Shown in pieces: positions 53,104 to 61,254 of a stretch of 64,000 nt of DNA. The DNA is from Candidatus Geothrix odensensis (GTDB lineage: Bacteria > Acidobacteriota > Holophagae > Holophagales > Holophagaceae). The DNA is taken from contig JADKCH010000009.1 of NCBI GenBank assembly GCA_016714685.1, forward strand, positions 1-64,000, given 5' to 3'. The notes under the pieces are model-generated. The model searched no databases. It was not told the origin of the DNA and saw only the letters and a program-made list of their open reading frames with translations. How positions within the stretch are numbered: position 1 is the first letter of the stretch; each line of letters opens with the position of its first letter. The translations under genes were made by a program, and so were the position numbers.

Positions 53104-54566
53104 TGACCGGCTTCGCTCAGGGGCTTCTGGCGGCGCTCCTCCGGGATACGCCCCTCATCACGCCCCAACTCTTCCTGATGACCGTGGCCACGCTCATGCT
53201 CTGGCCCGGCGACCTCTTCTTCAACCGGAACGAGAAGCACAAGTGGGCCCCCATCACTCTGGTGATCCTGGCCGTCACGGCCTTCCTGGTGACCAGGGTG
53301 CCGGATGGTGAGGGCTTCTCCCGGATGTTCCGCATGGATGGCCTCACCCGGGGGTTCCAGCTGCTCTGCATCCTGGCCTCGGTTGGCGCCGTCGCGCTGA
53401 GCGTGAAGCTGCTGGACAGCCTGAAGCAGCAGACCGTCGAGTACTACGCCCTGATCCTCTTCTCCCTGGCAGGCATGCTCTTCCTGTGCGGCGCCTCGGA
53501 CCTGATCTCGGTCTACTTCAGCATCGAGCTCATGGCCATCTGCATCTACATCCTGGTGGCCTACCTGCGGGACCGCGCCACCAGCGTGGAAGCGGGCATG
53601 AAGTACTTCCTGCTGGGGGCCTTCTCCAGCGGCATCCTCGTCTACGGCATCAGCCTGATCTACGGGGCGGCCGGCGGCGTCTCCACCAACCTGGTGGACA
53701 TCAACCAGGCCCTGGCCCTCACCCCCACCACCAGCAACCTCCTCGTCTATGCCGGGGTCCTGATGGTGCTGGTGGGCATGGCCTTCAAGGTCGCCGCGGT
53801 GCCCTTCCACATGTGGGCCCCCGATGCCTACGAGGGCGCCCCCACGCCCATCACCGCCTTCATGGCCACCGCCCCCAAGGCTGCGGCTCTGGCGGCTTTT
53901 CTGCGGGTGTTTGGCACTGGGTTCCATGGGGTGTCCAGTGACTGGGTGCTCCCCCTTTGCTACATCGCCGGGGCGAGCATGGTCCTGGGGAACGTGGCTG
54001 CCGTGAAGCAGGAGAGCATGAAGCGCCTGCTGGCCTACTCCAGCATCGCCCACGTGGGCTACATGCTGCTGGGTGTGCTGTCGGGCGATCCCAAGGCCGG
54101 GGCCCAGGCCGTCTGGCTCTACATGCTCATCTACATCGTGATGAACACCGGTGCCTTCGCCGTGGTGATCTACCTGCAGGGCAAGGGCGAGGGCGAGCGC
54201 ATCGAGGACTTCAAGGGCCTGGGCCAGAAGCATCCGGTGTTGGCCTTCGCCATGATGATCTTCCTGCTCAGCCTGGCGGGCATCCCGCCCCTGGTGGGCT
54301 TCTTCGGGAAGTTCTACCTCTTCAAGCTGGCCATCGAGCAGGGCTTCGTCACCCTCACGGTCCTCGCGCTGTTGACCAGCGCCGTGAGCGCCTATTACTA
54401 CCTGGGCGTGGTGAAGGAGATGTACTTCAAGGCACCCGAGGGTGAAGCCATCCCCATGGGCGCCGCCCAGGTCTTCATCGTCGGCCTGGCCTGCATCCTG
54501 GTGCTGGTCGGCACGGCCTTCGGGCCCTGGCTGCTGGATTGGGCTGGGAAAATTTTCTGGGTTTGA
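53103..54566 (+). CDS. nuoN: NADH-quinone oxidoreductase subunit N
   Basis: This is the third antiporter-like proton-pumping subunit, 487 residues. Signatures: SVYFSIELMAICIYILVAY, MKYFLLGAFSSGILVYGISLIYG, FKVAAVPFHMWAPDAYEGAPTPITAF and AYSSIAHVGYMLLG. It is the last gene of the complex I operon. An intergenic palindromic repeat that contains a strong terminator follows. Confidence 0.96.
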   Translation: MTGFAQGLLAALLRDTPLITPQLFLMTVATLMLWPGDLFFNRNEKHKWAPITLVILAVTAFLVTRVPDGEGFSRMFRMDGLTRGFQLLCILASVGAVALSVKLLDSLKQQTVEYYALILFSLAGMLFLCGASDLISVYFSIELMAICIYILVAYLRDRATSVEAGMKYFLLGAFSSGILVYGISLIYGAAGGVSTNLVDINQALALTPTTSNLLVYAGVLMVLVGMAFKVAAVPFHMWAPDAYEGAPTPITAFMATAPKAAALAAFLRVFGTGFHGVSSDWVLPLCYIAGASMVLGNVAAVKQESMKRLLAYSSIAHVGYMLLGVLSGDPKAGAQAVWLYMLIYIVMNTGAFAVVIYLQGKGEGERIEDFKGLGQKHPVLAFAMMIFLLSLAGIPPLVGFFGKFYLFKLAIEQGFVTLTVLALLTSAVSAYYYLGVVKEMYFKAPEGEAIPMGAAQVFIVGLACILVLVGTAFGPWLLDWAGKIFWV

Positions 54567-54570
54567 TATC

Positions 54571-54646
54571 CTCCGGGGGTTCCTCGCTGGCGCGAATACC
54601 CCCGGACCCCCGCGCAGAAGCCCGGCTGAGCCGGGCTTCTGCTTTT
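54571..54646 (+). terminator. Post-stop palindromic repeat, copy C, with strong terminator
   Basis: Five bases after the nuoN stop, ctccgggggttcctcgctgg and gcgaatacccccggaccccc match copies at 12.6 and 33.74 kb. The element ends with a perfect 12-bp hairpin (cagaagcccggc 54615-54626, loop tga, gccgggcttctg 54630-54641) followed by cttttctcc. This makes it a Rho-independent terminator of the nuo operon. Confidence 0.85.
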
Positions 54647-54679
54647 CTCCTCCTTGGTCCAGGGCCTTACACTGGGAGG

Positions 54680-54704
54680 CGCGAGGCGTCTCGCGTCCTT
54701 TTTT
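54680..54704 (+). terminator. Terminator-like hairpin just ahead of atpZ
   Basis: The 6-bp stem cgcgag-gcgt-ctcgcg (54680-54695) is followed by tcc and six T (54699-54704), only 8 bp before the atpZ ATG. It may be the real end of read-through from upstream, or an attenuator in the leader of the Fo operon. A -10-like TACACT lies at 54668-54673. Confidence 0.5.
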
Positions 54705-54711
54705 CGGGGCC

Positions 54712-54996
54712 ATGGTGATCTTCAAGCGGAAGGTGGAGGCGGATCCGGGGGAGCGGGCTCTCTGGGGCGACCTCATGTCCCTGGGCTTCGTGTTCCCCAT
54801 CGCCATCACCCTGGGCTTCTTTCTGGGGCGCTGGATCGGGGGCTGGTTCGGGCGACCGGTGCCAGGGCAGTGGGTGGGTCTGGTCTGGGGCATCGCCACG
54901 GCCTTCTACGAGCTCTACAAGGTCAGCCAGCGCATGTCCCGCCGGGACGAGGCCGAGCTGAAGCGCCTCCAGGAAGGCAAGGACCCCGATGCCTGA
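54712..54996 (+). CDS. atpZ: AtpZ/AtpI-type ATP synthase accessory protein
   Basis: This 94-residue protein has two membrane helices (about residues 24-43 and 55-70), a charged N-terminus and a charged C-terminal tail (RMSRRDEAELKRLQEGKD). It has the ATPase_gene1/AtpZ pattern FVFPIAITLGFFLGRWIGGWFG. Such proteins aid Fo assembly or magnesium/calcium handling. It is the first of four overlapping Fo genes; the next start lies inside its end. Confidence 0.8.
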   Translation: MVIFKRKVEADPGERALWGDLMSLGFVFPIAITLGFFLGRWIGGWFGRPVPGQWVGLVWGIATAFYELYKVSQRMSRRDEAELKRLQEGKDPDA

Positions 54997-55387
54997 GCCC
55001 GGGGATGATGGTGAGGAGCACCTGAGGCGGGTGACCTCGGCCATGGTGGTCCTCGGCCTGCTGGGCATCCCCCTGTGGGGTTTCCTGCGCTCCTGGACCG
55101 CCGCCCTGGTCTTCGCCGTGGGCTCCCTGACCAGCCTGGCCTTCTGGGCCCTCCACCGGGTCCTGACGGCCCGGATGCTCACCCCATCGGTGCGCCGGCG
55201 CTGGCTCTACGGCTTCCTGTCCCTGGGCAAACTGGCATTGATCGCCCTGGTGCTGCGTGGGATGATGGGAAATTACCCGGCGGAAGCCCTGCCGCTGGCC
55301 CTGGGAGTGCTCCTCTTCGTGGCCGGCATCCTTCTGGAGGCCCTGCGCCTGATGTTCCAGAAGCCTGAAGCCACGCCACCCGAGTGA
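54989..55387 (+). CDS. atpI: ATP synthase subunit I (AtpI-like)
   Basis: This 132-residue membrane protein has four hydrophobic helices (about residues 17-33, 36-56, 72-90 and 98-118). It occupies the atpI position before atpB and matches AtpI-type topology, although sequence conservation in this family is low. AtpI helps assemble the c-ring. It overlaps atpZ by 8 bp and precedes atpB by 12 bp. Confidence 0.75.
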   Translation: MPEPGDDGEEHLRRVTSAMVVLGLLGIPLWGFLRSWTAALVFAVGSLTSLAFWALHRVLTARMLTPSVRRRWLYGFLSLGKLALIALVLRGMMGNYPAEALPLALGVLLFVAGILLEALRLMFQKPEATPPE

Positions 55388-55399
55388 GGTCTGACCGAC

Positions 55400-56101
55400 A
55401 TGGAACACCACGCATCGTTGCTTGCCCAGTGGCTCACCCACGTGCTGGGCCTCGCCCAGCACCCCTGGCCCGGCTTCGCCCACGGCGCCTCCCTGTCCGT
55501 GCTGGAACGGTACGACCACCTGCTGAACGCCGCCCTGGCTGCGCTGCTCACCATGTTGATCACCACCCTGGTCCGGAAGGGCCTGGCCCGCATCCCCGGT
55601 CCCCTGCAGCAGATCTTCGAGGGCATCGTCGGCGGCTTGAAGGAGATGATCAACGACAACATCGCCCACCATGGCGAGAAATACCTTCCCTTCATCGGGA
55701 CCATGGCCCTGTTCGTCTTCTTCAACAACCTCTTCGGCCTGCTCCCCGGCCTCAGCCCGGGAACGAGCAACTGGAACGTCACCCTGGGCGCGGCCCTGGT
55801 GGTGTTCGGCTACTACAACTTCCACGGCATGAGGGAGCAGGGCTTCGTGAAGTACTGGGCCCACTTCGCCGGCCCCATCTGGTGGCTGGCCCCCCTCATG
55901 TTCCCCCTGGAGATCCTGGGCCTGCTCAGCCGCATCCTCAGCCACTCCCTCCGTCTCTTCGGCAACATCGCCGGTGAGCACGTGGTGGCGGGCATCTTCT
56001 TCGGCCTGATGCCGATCCTGCTGCCCGTGCCCATGATGTTCCTGGGCCTCTTCTTCGGCCTCATCCAGACCTTCGTGTTCACCATGCTGGCCACGATCTG
56101 A
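55400..56101 (+). CDS. atpB: ATP synthase Fo subunit a
   Basis: This 233-residue proton-channel subunit has the essential arginine R185 in SHSLRLFGNIAGEHVV and the preceding FVFFNNLFGLLPGLSPGTSN. Five to six helices are visible. It works with the c-ring encoded next. The F1 genes (atpHAGDC) and the stator b-subunits are not in the window, consistent with a split atp locus. Confidence 0.95.
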   Translation: MEHHASLLAQWLTHVLGLAQHPWPGFAHGASLSVLERYDHLLNAALAALLTMLITTLVRKGLARIPGPLQQIFEGIVGGLKEMINDNIAHHGEKYLPFIGTMALFVFFNNLFGLLPGLSPGTSNWNVTLGAALVVFGYYNFHGMREQGFVKYWAHFAGPIWWLAPLMFPLEILGLLSRILSHSLRLFGNIAGEHVVAGIFFGLMPILLPVPMMFLGLFFGLIQTFVFTMLATI

Positions 56102-56171
56102 GCCTGTGTGATTCGTTTTCAAACCGCCTGCGGGATTCCGAACCCCTCGGGCACCACTTAGGAGCACCACC

Positions 56172-56471
56172 ATGAAGAAGTTCCTCACCACCGCCTTCCT
56201 CTTCACCCTGGCCGCCGTCGCCTTCGCGCAGGGCGCCCCCGTCGCCGCCCAGAAGAGCCTCTTCGAAGGCCAGTTCGTGGCCCACCTCTCCCTCGCCATC
56301 GCCGCCGCCGGCTGCGGTCTGGGCCAGGGCAAGGCCGTGGTCGCCGCCTGCGAGGGTGTCGCCCGCAACCCCCAGGCCGCCGGTGCCATCCGCACCACCA
56401 TGATCATCGGCCTGGCCCTCATCGAGGCCCTCGTGATCTACGTGCTCGTCGCCGCCTTCGCCATCAAGTAG
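56172..56471 (+). CDS. atpE: ATP synthase Fo subunit c, with signal-like N-terminus
   Basis: This 99-residue c-ring subunit has two membrane hairpin helices with the polar-loop RNP (residues 65-67) and the ion-binding glutamate E85 in LALIEALVIY. The sodium-binding set (Q in helix 1, ST after the Glu) is missing, suggesting proton coupling. An extra N-terminus (MKKFLTTAFLFTLAAVAFAQ) looks like a cleavable signal peptide. The Shine-Dalgarno aggagc lies ahead of the ATG. Confidence 0.93.
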   Translation: MKKFLTTAFLFTLAAVAFAQGAPVAAQKSLFEGQFVAHLSLAIAAAGCGLGQGKAVVAACEGVARNPQAAGAIRTTMIIGLALIEALVIYVLVAAFAIK

Positions 56472-56488
56472 GCGTTCCTGGTTCCGAG

Positions 56489-56519
56489 CGGGGCGCCCAG
56501 GACCTGGGCGCCCCGTTTT
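56489..56519 (+). terminator. Terminator after atpE
   Basis: A 12-bp perfect stem cggggcgcccag / ctgggcgccccg with loop gac is followed by TTTT at 56516-56519. Confidence 0.9.
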
Positions 56520-56560
56520 CATTGTGATGCCCAGATGGTCCGATGTAGGTTCTAGCCGCC

Positions 56561-57730
56561 ATGACTCCCCACGCCCTGTTTCCCATGCCCCCCGAAGTCA
56601 CCCAGGTGATCCTGGGTGGCGGCTCGCCCATCGACCTGGATTCCCTGCGGATCCACTCCCCCGGGGAGGCCCGGAATTTCGCGCTGAACTACGGCTACGA
56701 CATGGATGTTTCGGTCCAGCGGGCCGCCGTGATGCGGGTCTACGAGGACGCCGTGGACTTCCTGGAGGCCGTGGTGCTGGAGGGGACCAGCCTCCACGTT
56801 CCGCTGGAAGTGCGGGATCTGCAGGATCCGTTGGATCTTCTGGTCTGGGCCTCCGACCGGCCCCGCAACCTCCGGGGCCGCTGGTCCTGCGCCATCCTCC
56901 GGGTGATGCACACGCTCTTCCACGTGGACCACAACGTGAACCTCCGGTTCCTGCCCGAGATCCAGCGCCAGGTCTTCAGCCGCTACGACCAGTACCTGGT
57001 CTGCGAGGAGGGCCAGTGGTCCCTGAGGGGGGCCTACGAGGTGCCCCTGGTGGCCATGGAGCGCAAGGAGAACAAGGACCGCGTCTCCATGCTCCTGAAG
57101 ATGCTCCACAAGCCCGAGAACGTCGCGGAGACCATCTATGACCAGATCGGCATCCGCCTGGTGGCTGAGGACCAGCTGGGCGTGCTCATGGTCATCCGCT
57201 TCCTCCTGGACCACCACGTGCTCATGCCGACCCACATCAAGCCCAGCCGCAGCCGGAACCTGATGATCGACATGGAGGCCCTGGCGGCCTGGAGCGAGGC
57301 GACCCCGCCCTTCTTCCGCATCCAGGACCTGGGGCCCGAGGAACGGCAGGCCCTCAGCCGCACCCTGGCGATAAAGGGCCCAGGCAAGGATCAGAACCCC
57401 TTTTCCAGCAAGGATTACTCAGCCATTCAGTTCACGGCACGCACGCTGGTCAGGCTCCCCAGCCCTGCCACCAGGGCCCTGGAGACTCTCCAGGAGCGCC
57501 TCCAGACCATGGGCGATACTGAGCTATCGGACCTCGTCCGGATTCCGGAGTTGATCCAGGATCAGGAGGAGTTTACTTTCTTCTTCGCACATGAAGTCCA
57601 AGTGATGGAACAATCGGGGTTTCAAAGCTCACGATCCGGTCCCGCATCCCATTCGGAATACAAACAGCGCCAGCGGGACGCCGCCCGGCGGAGAGTGCTT
57701 CAGGGAATCCTTCAGGAGGAACCATGCTGA
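56561..57730 (+). CDS. RelA/SpoT-synthetase-like protein (TIGR04552-like), function unknown
   Basis: This 389-residue cytosolic protein has a middle segment (about residues 165-220), RKENKDRVSMLLKMLHKPEN then IYDQIGIRLVAED. It resembles the nucleotide-binding core of RelA/SpoT (p)ppGpp synthetases (K..S...KM....., DxxGIRxV). The later synthetase signature with EVQIRT is not seen, so catalytic activity is doubtful. I believe it belongs to the uncharacterised TIGR04552-type family, but could not check. It is translationally coupled (7-bp overlap) to an anti-sigma-factor antagonist, which suggests a stress-signalling role. Confidence 0.6.
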   Translation: MTPHALFPMPPEVTQVILGGGSPIDLDSLRIHSPGEARNFALNYGYDMDVSVQRAAVMRVYEDAVDFLEAVVLEGTSLHVPLEVRDLQDPLDLLVWASDRPRNLRGRWSCAILRVMHTLFHVDHNVNLRFLPEIQRQVFSRYDQYLVCEEGQWSLRGAYEVPLVAMERKENKDRVSMLLKMLHKPENVAETIYDQIGIRLVAEDQLGVLMVIRFLLDHHVLMPTHIKPSRSRNLMIDMEALAAWSEATPPFFRIQDLGPEERQALSRTLAIKGPGKDQNPFSSKDYSAIQFTARTLVRLPSPATRALETLQERLQTMGDTELSDLVRIPELIQDQEEFTFFFAHEVQVMEQSGFQSSRSGPASHSEYKQRQRDAARRRVLQGILQEEPC

Positions 57731-58062
57731 ACATCCAGACCCGCCAAGAAGGCACCGCTTCCGTGGTGTCGATCCAGGGCAAGGTCAATTTCGAGGTGAC
57801 CGCCCAGCTGCGGGACGTGATCCGCGAGACGGTGGCCACGGCGCAGCCGAAGCTCCTCACGATCAACCTCGAAGGCGTGAGCTTCATCGATTCCTCGGGC
57901 CTGGGGCTCCTGGTCGCCGCCCGGAACAGCGTGGACAAGTCTGGCGGCAAGCTGCACCTCTGCTGCCTTCCCGCGCCGGTGAAGAAGACCTTCGACCAGA
58001 CCAACCTGACCAACTACTTCTCCATCTTCGCCACGGAGCAGGACGCTCTCCGCGGCGCCTGA
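57724..58062 (+). CDS. STAS-domain anti-sigma factor antagonist
   Basis: This 112-residue single-domain protein is of the SpoIIAA/RsbV type. The phosphorylatable serine lies in FIDSSGLGLLVAA (S57/S58). When dephosphorylated, such proteins bind and sequester an anti-sigma kinase. The gene sits 14 bp before a PP2C phosphatase, the enzyme that would dephosphorylate it. No RsbW-type kinase or sigma factor gene is in the window. Confidence 0.9.
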   Translation: MLNIQTRQEGTASVVSIQGKVNFEVTAQLRDVIRETVATAQPKLLTINLEGVSFIDSSGLGLLVAARNSVDKSGGKLHLCCLPAPVKKTFDQTNLTNYFSIFATEQDALRGA

Positions 58063-58076
58063 CCGACGCGCCCGGC

Positions 58077-59243
58077 ATGGCCAAGGGCGCGGTTCTGGTG
58101 GTGGATGATGAAGCACCCATCCGGGACATCCTCAGCTTCTACCTCAAGCGGGCGGGCTACCAGGTCCTGACCGCCGCCAACGGCGTGGACGCCCTCGACG
58201 AGATGGGCCGCTCCCGGCCGGACCTCATCATCTCGGACCTCCGCATGCCGGAGATGCCGGGGGATGAGCTCTGCAAGCGCGTCAAGAGCGATCCGGCCAC
58301 GCGGGACATCTACTTCATCATCCTGTCCGCCCTGGACGGCACGGCCTCGCGCATCGGCGGCCTGGCCCTGGGCGCCGACGACATGATCCCCAAGCCCTTC
58401 CACGCCCAGGAGGTGCTGGCCAAGGTGGACTCCACCTTCCGCCTCATCGAGATGCAGAAGGAGATCAAGCGGCAGAACAAGGAGCTCACGACCTTCCAGC
58501 AGAAGGTGCAGGAGGAGATGGAGCTGGCGGCCGCGCTCCAGATGGGGCTGCTGCCCAAGCTGCCAGGGGAGGCGCCGGGCAGCCGGTACACGCACCGGTA
58601 TCTTCCGGCGGCGGGCATCGGCGGGGACATCTACGCCATCCTGCCCCTGCCGGACGGCTGTACCGCCATGATGATCGCGGATGTGAGCGGCCATGGCGTC
58701 ACCGCGGCCCTCATCTCCGCCATGGTGAAGACCTCCTTCGAGAACCAGGTGCGCCTGGGCGGCGAGCCCCTGGCCTGGGCCCAGGGCATGAACGAGGATC
58801 TCTGCCGCTCCACTCTGGCCGAGCAGTTCGCCACGGCCTGGCTGGGCCGGCTCGACCCCGTCTCCAACCGCCTGCGCTACGTGGTGGCCGGACATTGCGC
58901 CCCCCTGCGGATCGTGGGCGGGGCCAAGGGCGGGCTGCAGCGCTCTGAGGTCCTGCGGGGCAAGGGCTTCATGCTGGGCCTGGACGAGCAGCTGCCCTTC
59001 ATGGAACACGATGCCGAGTTTCTGCCGGAGGACCGCCTGGTGCTCTACACCGACGGCCTGGTGGAGGTGGAACGCGAGGACCGCACCATGCTCGAGGAGG
59101 CCGGCCTGCGCCGCATCTGCGCGGAACTGCCGGTGGGCGCGGAAGCGGCGGCCGATGCCGTCATCGCCCAGGCTCGCACCTTCAACCACCCCGCGCCTTT
59201 CCTGGACGACGTGACCCTGGTGATCCTGGACCGCAAGGCCTAG
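58077..59243 (+). CDS. Response regulator with PP2C (SpoIIE/RsbU) phosphatase output
   Basis: The receiver domain (1-125) has the acidic pair D10-D11, phospho-acceptor D54 (IISDLRMPEMPG), S84 and K106. A coiled linker (about 125-155) joins it to a SpoIIE-type PP2C serine phosphatase domain (160-388) with the metal-binding motifs AGIGGDIY, IADVSGHGVTAAL and FLDDVTLVIL. Phosphorylation of D54 by an unlinked histidine kinase should switch on dephosphorylation of the adjacent STAS protein. It is convergent with hldD, with the two coding ends sharing 4 bp. Confidence 0.9.
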   Translation: MAKGAVLVVDDEAPIRDILSFYLKRAGYQVLTAANGVDALDEMGRSRPDLIISDLRMPEMPGDELCKRVKSDPATRDIYFIILSALDGTASRIGGLALGADDMIPKPFHAQEVLAKVDSTFRLIEMQKEIKRQNKELTTFQQKVQEEMELAAALQMGLLPKLPGEAPGSRYTHRYLPAAGIGGDIYAILPLPDGCTAMMIADVSGHGVTAALISAMVKTSFENQVRLGGEPLAWAQGMNEDLCRSTLAEQFATAWLGRLDPVSNRLRYVVAGHCAPLRIVGGAKGGLQRSEVLRGKGFMLGLDEQLPFMEHDAEFLPEDRLVLYTDGLVEVEREDRTMLEEAGLRRICAELPVGAEAAADAVIAQARTFNHPAPFLDDVTLVILDRKA

Positions 59244-60175
59244 ATCTCAGCCAGTGTGGCCGCGATGCCGGCTTCCATCTCGGTGAAGGGGGTCGTGTAG
59301 CCCGCGGCCCGCAGGCTGCGCACATCCGCCTGGGTGAAGCTCTGGTACTTGCCGCGCAGCTCGTCGGGGAAGGGGATGTAGTCGATGCGGCCCTGGCCCA
59401 GGTGGGCGATGAGGGTCTTGGCGATGTCGTTGAAGCTGCGGGCGCGGCCCGTGCCGGCGTTCACGATGGCCTTCGCCATGCCCGCGCCGCCGAAGTGGAG
59501 GTTGATGGCCACGATGTCGCCCACGAAGACGAAGTCGCGCTTCTGCTCGCCGTCTCCGAAGCCGTCGGTCCCCTTGAACAGCCGGCAGGCTCCGGTGTCC
59601 TTCAGCTGGCGGAGCAGCTGGTGCAGCACGGACATCATGCGGCCCTTGTGGTGCTCCCGCGGGCCGAAGACGTTGAAGTAGCGCAGGCCCACCACGGGGC
59701 TCTGGATGGCGGGCATGAGGCTGCGCACGTGCTGGTCGAAGGCCAGCTTGGAATAGCCGTAGACGTTCAGGGGACCCTCGTTCTTCGCCACCGGTTCGAA
59801 GTCCGTGCTGGCCCCATAGGTGGCCGCGCTGCTGGCATAGACCAGGGGCGTCTTGCGGGCCAGGCACCAGTGGAGCAGGGCCTTCGAGTCCCCGTAGTTG
59901 TTCTCCATCATGTAGCGTCCATCGGATTCCATGGTGTCGGAGCAGGCCCCGTTGTGGAACACGGCCTCGGGCTGGAGGTCCAGGGTGCCGGCATCCAGCC
60001 GGGCCCTGAACTCGCGCTTGTCCATGTAGTCGGACAGGGTCAGGTCCGCCAGATTGCGGGCCTTCTCGGCCCGGGCCAGGTTGTCCACCACCAGGATGTC
60101 CTCATGGCCGCGCCGGTTCAGCTCCCGCACCAGGTTGCTGCCCACGAATCCCGCGCCGCCAGTGACAATGAACAT
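59240..60175 (-). CDS. hldD: ADP-L-glycero-D-manno-heptose 6-epimerase
   Basis: This enzyme makes ADP-L-glycero-D-manno-heptose, the precursor for the LPS inner core. The 311-residue SDR-type epimerase has TGGAGFVGSNLV (residues 5-16), VYASSAATYG, the catalytic pair Y139-x3-K143 (YGYSK) and the HldD signature RYFNVFGPREHHKGRM. It indicates a heptose-containing LPS, consistent with the GT9 gene downstream on the same strand. Confidence 0.93.
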   Translation of the reverse strand: MFIVTGGAGFVGSNLVRELNRRGHEDILVVDNLARAEKARNLADLTLSDYMDKREFRARLDAGTLDLQPEAVFHNGACSDTMESDGRYMMENNYGDSKALLHWCLARKTPLVYASSAATYGASTDFEPVAKNEGPLNVYGYSKLAFDQHVRSLMPAIQSPVVGLRYFNVFGPREHHKGRMMSVLHQLLRQLKDTGACRLFKGTDGFGDGEQKRDFVFVGDIVAINLHFGGAGMAKAIVNAGTGRARSFNDIAKTLIAHLGQGRIDYIPFPDELRGKYQSFTQADVRSLRAAGYTTPFTEMEAGIAATLAEI

Positions 60176-60237
60176 GTCCGACTCCTCGTCTCAAGCATAG
60201 CGGTTTCGCCGTCGGCCAACGCGTTGGCCAACGGCCC

Positions 60238-61194
60238 CTATCCGATGGTGTCTTCCGCCTCGATGGGGGCCAGGCGGCGCAGCAGTCTCGGCCCCAGCTC
60301 CGTCACCAGGGTGGCGGCCAGGATGAGCAGGCCGCCCATGAGCTGGACGGGACTCAGGTGCTCGCGGATGCCCGGTACCAGGCCACTGACGGCGATGGCG
60401 GCGGTCCAGACCGGCTCGGTGGACAGGAGGATGCCGCTCTCGGTGGCGCCCAGGCGCGCCTGCATGGCGCTCTGCACGTAGAACGCGAGGCTCGTGGCGA
60501 GGACCCCCATGAAGGCCAGGGCCGCCCACGTGCCGGCCCGCGACAGGGCCGCCCCGGCGCCCTGGAAACCGAATGGGGCGGGCAGCGCGAGCGTGACCAC
60601 CAGGGAGACGGCGCCGGTCACGGCCACCTGCACGAAGGCGAGGACCCAGCCGGAGGACCGGCGCGAGAAGTGCGAGGTCATCACGATGTGGAAGCCACAG
60701 AGCACGGCCGCCAGGAGGGTCTCGGAATCCCCGCGGTTCCAGCCGCCCCAGGCCGCGCCGGGCTCCCGGACCAGCAGGACCAGGCCAGTCAGGGCCACCA
60801 GGGCGCCGAGGGCGTGGGAGGGCCTCAGGCGGTCGCCGACCAGCAGCGCCACCATGGGCGTGAAGATCACGTAAAGTCCCGTGATGAACCCGGACTTCGA
60901 GGTGGTGGTGAACCGCAGCCCGTCCGTCTGCAGCCAAAACAGGGTGACCAGCACCAGACCCAGCCAGAGGCCATCCAGGACATCGCGCCGGCGGAGGGGC
61001 ACCTTCAGGAGCACCAGCATCATCCCGAGGCCAAGGGTGCCGATGGCGAAGCGCAGTGCGAGGAGGGCTCCCACCGACAATCCCGCCTGGAGGCAGTACT
61101 TCGTGGCCGGGAAGCCGCCGCCCCACACCGCCGCGATGGCGGCCATGGAGAGGACGGCGATCAGGTGAGAGGCGCGGGATTCCGGCATCCTCAC
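60238..61194 (-). CDS. EamA/DMT-family transporter
   Basis: This 318-residue inner-membrane protein has ten hydrophobic helices in two EamA repeats. The first repeat begins AAIAAVWGGGFPATKYCLQAG; the second ends SGILLSTEPVWTAAIAVSGLV and LMGGLLILAATLVTELGP. It probably exports a small metabolite or amino acid, but the substrate cannot be inferred. It lies between hldD and the DUF1573 gene on the same strand with gaps of about 60 bp. Confidence 0.88.
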   Translation of the reverse strand: MRMPESRASHLIAVLSMAAIAAVWGGGFPATKYCLQAGLSVGALLALRFAIGTLGLGMMLVLLKVPLRRRDVLDGLWLGLVLVTLFWLQTDGLRFTTTSKSGFITGLYVIFTPMVALLVGDRLRPSHALGALVALTGLVLLVREPGAAWGGWNRGDSETLLAAVLCGFHIVMTSHFSRRSSGWVLAFVQVAVTGAVSLVVTLALPAPFGFQGAGAALSRAGTWAALAFMGVLATSLAFYVQSAMQARLGATESGILLSTEPVWTAAIAVSGLVPGIREHLSPVQLMGGLLILAATLVTELGPRLLRRLAPIEAEDTIG

Positions 61195-61254
61195 AGGCTA
61201 TCGCCGGGAGCGGACCCCTCCGAGCGGAACTTTCACAGGAACGGCCGTCCGCCG

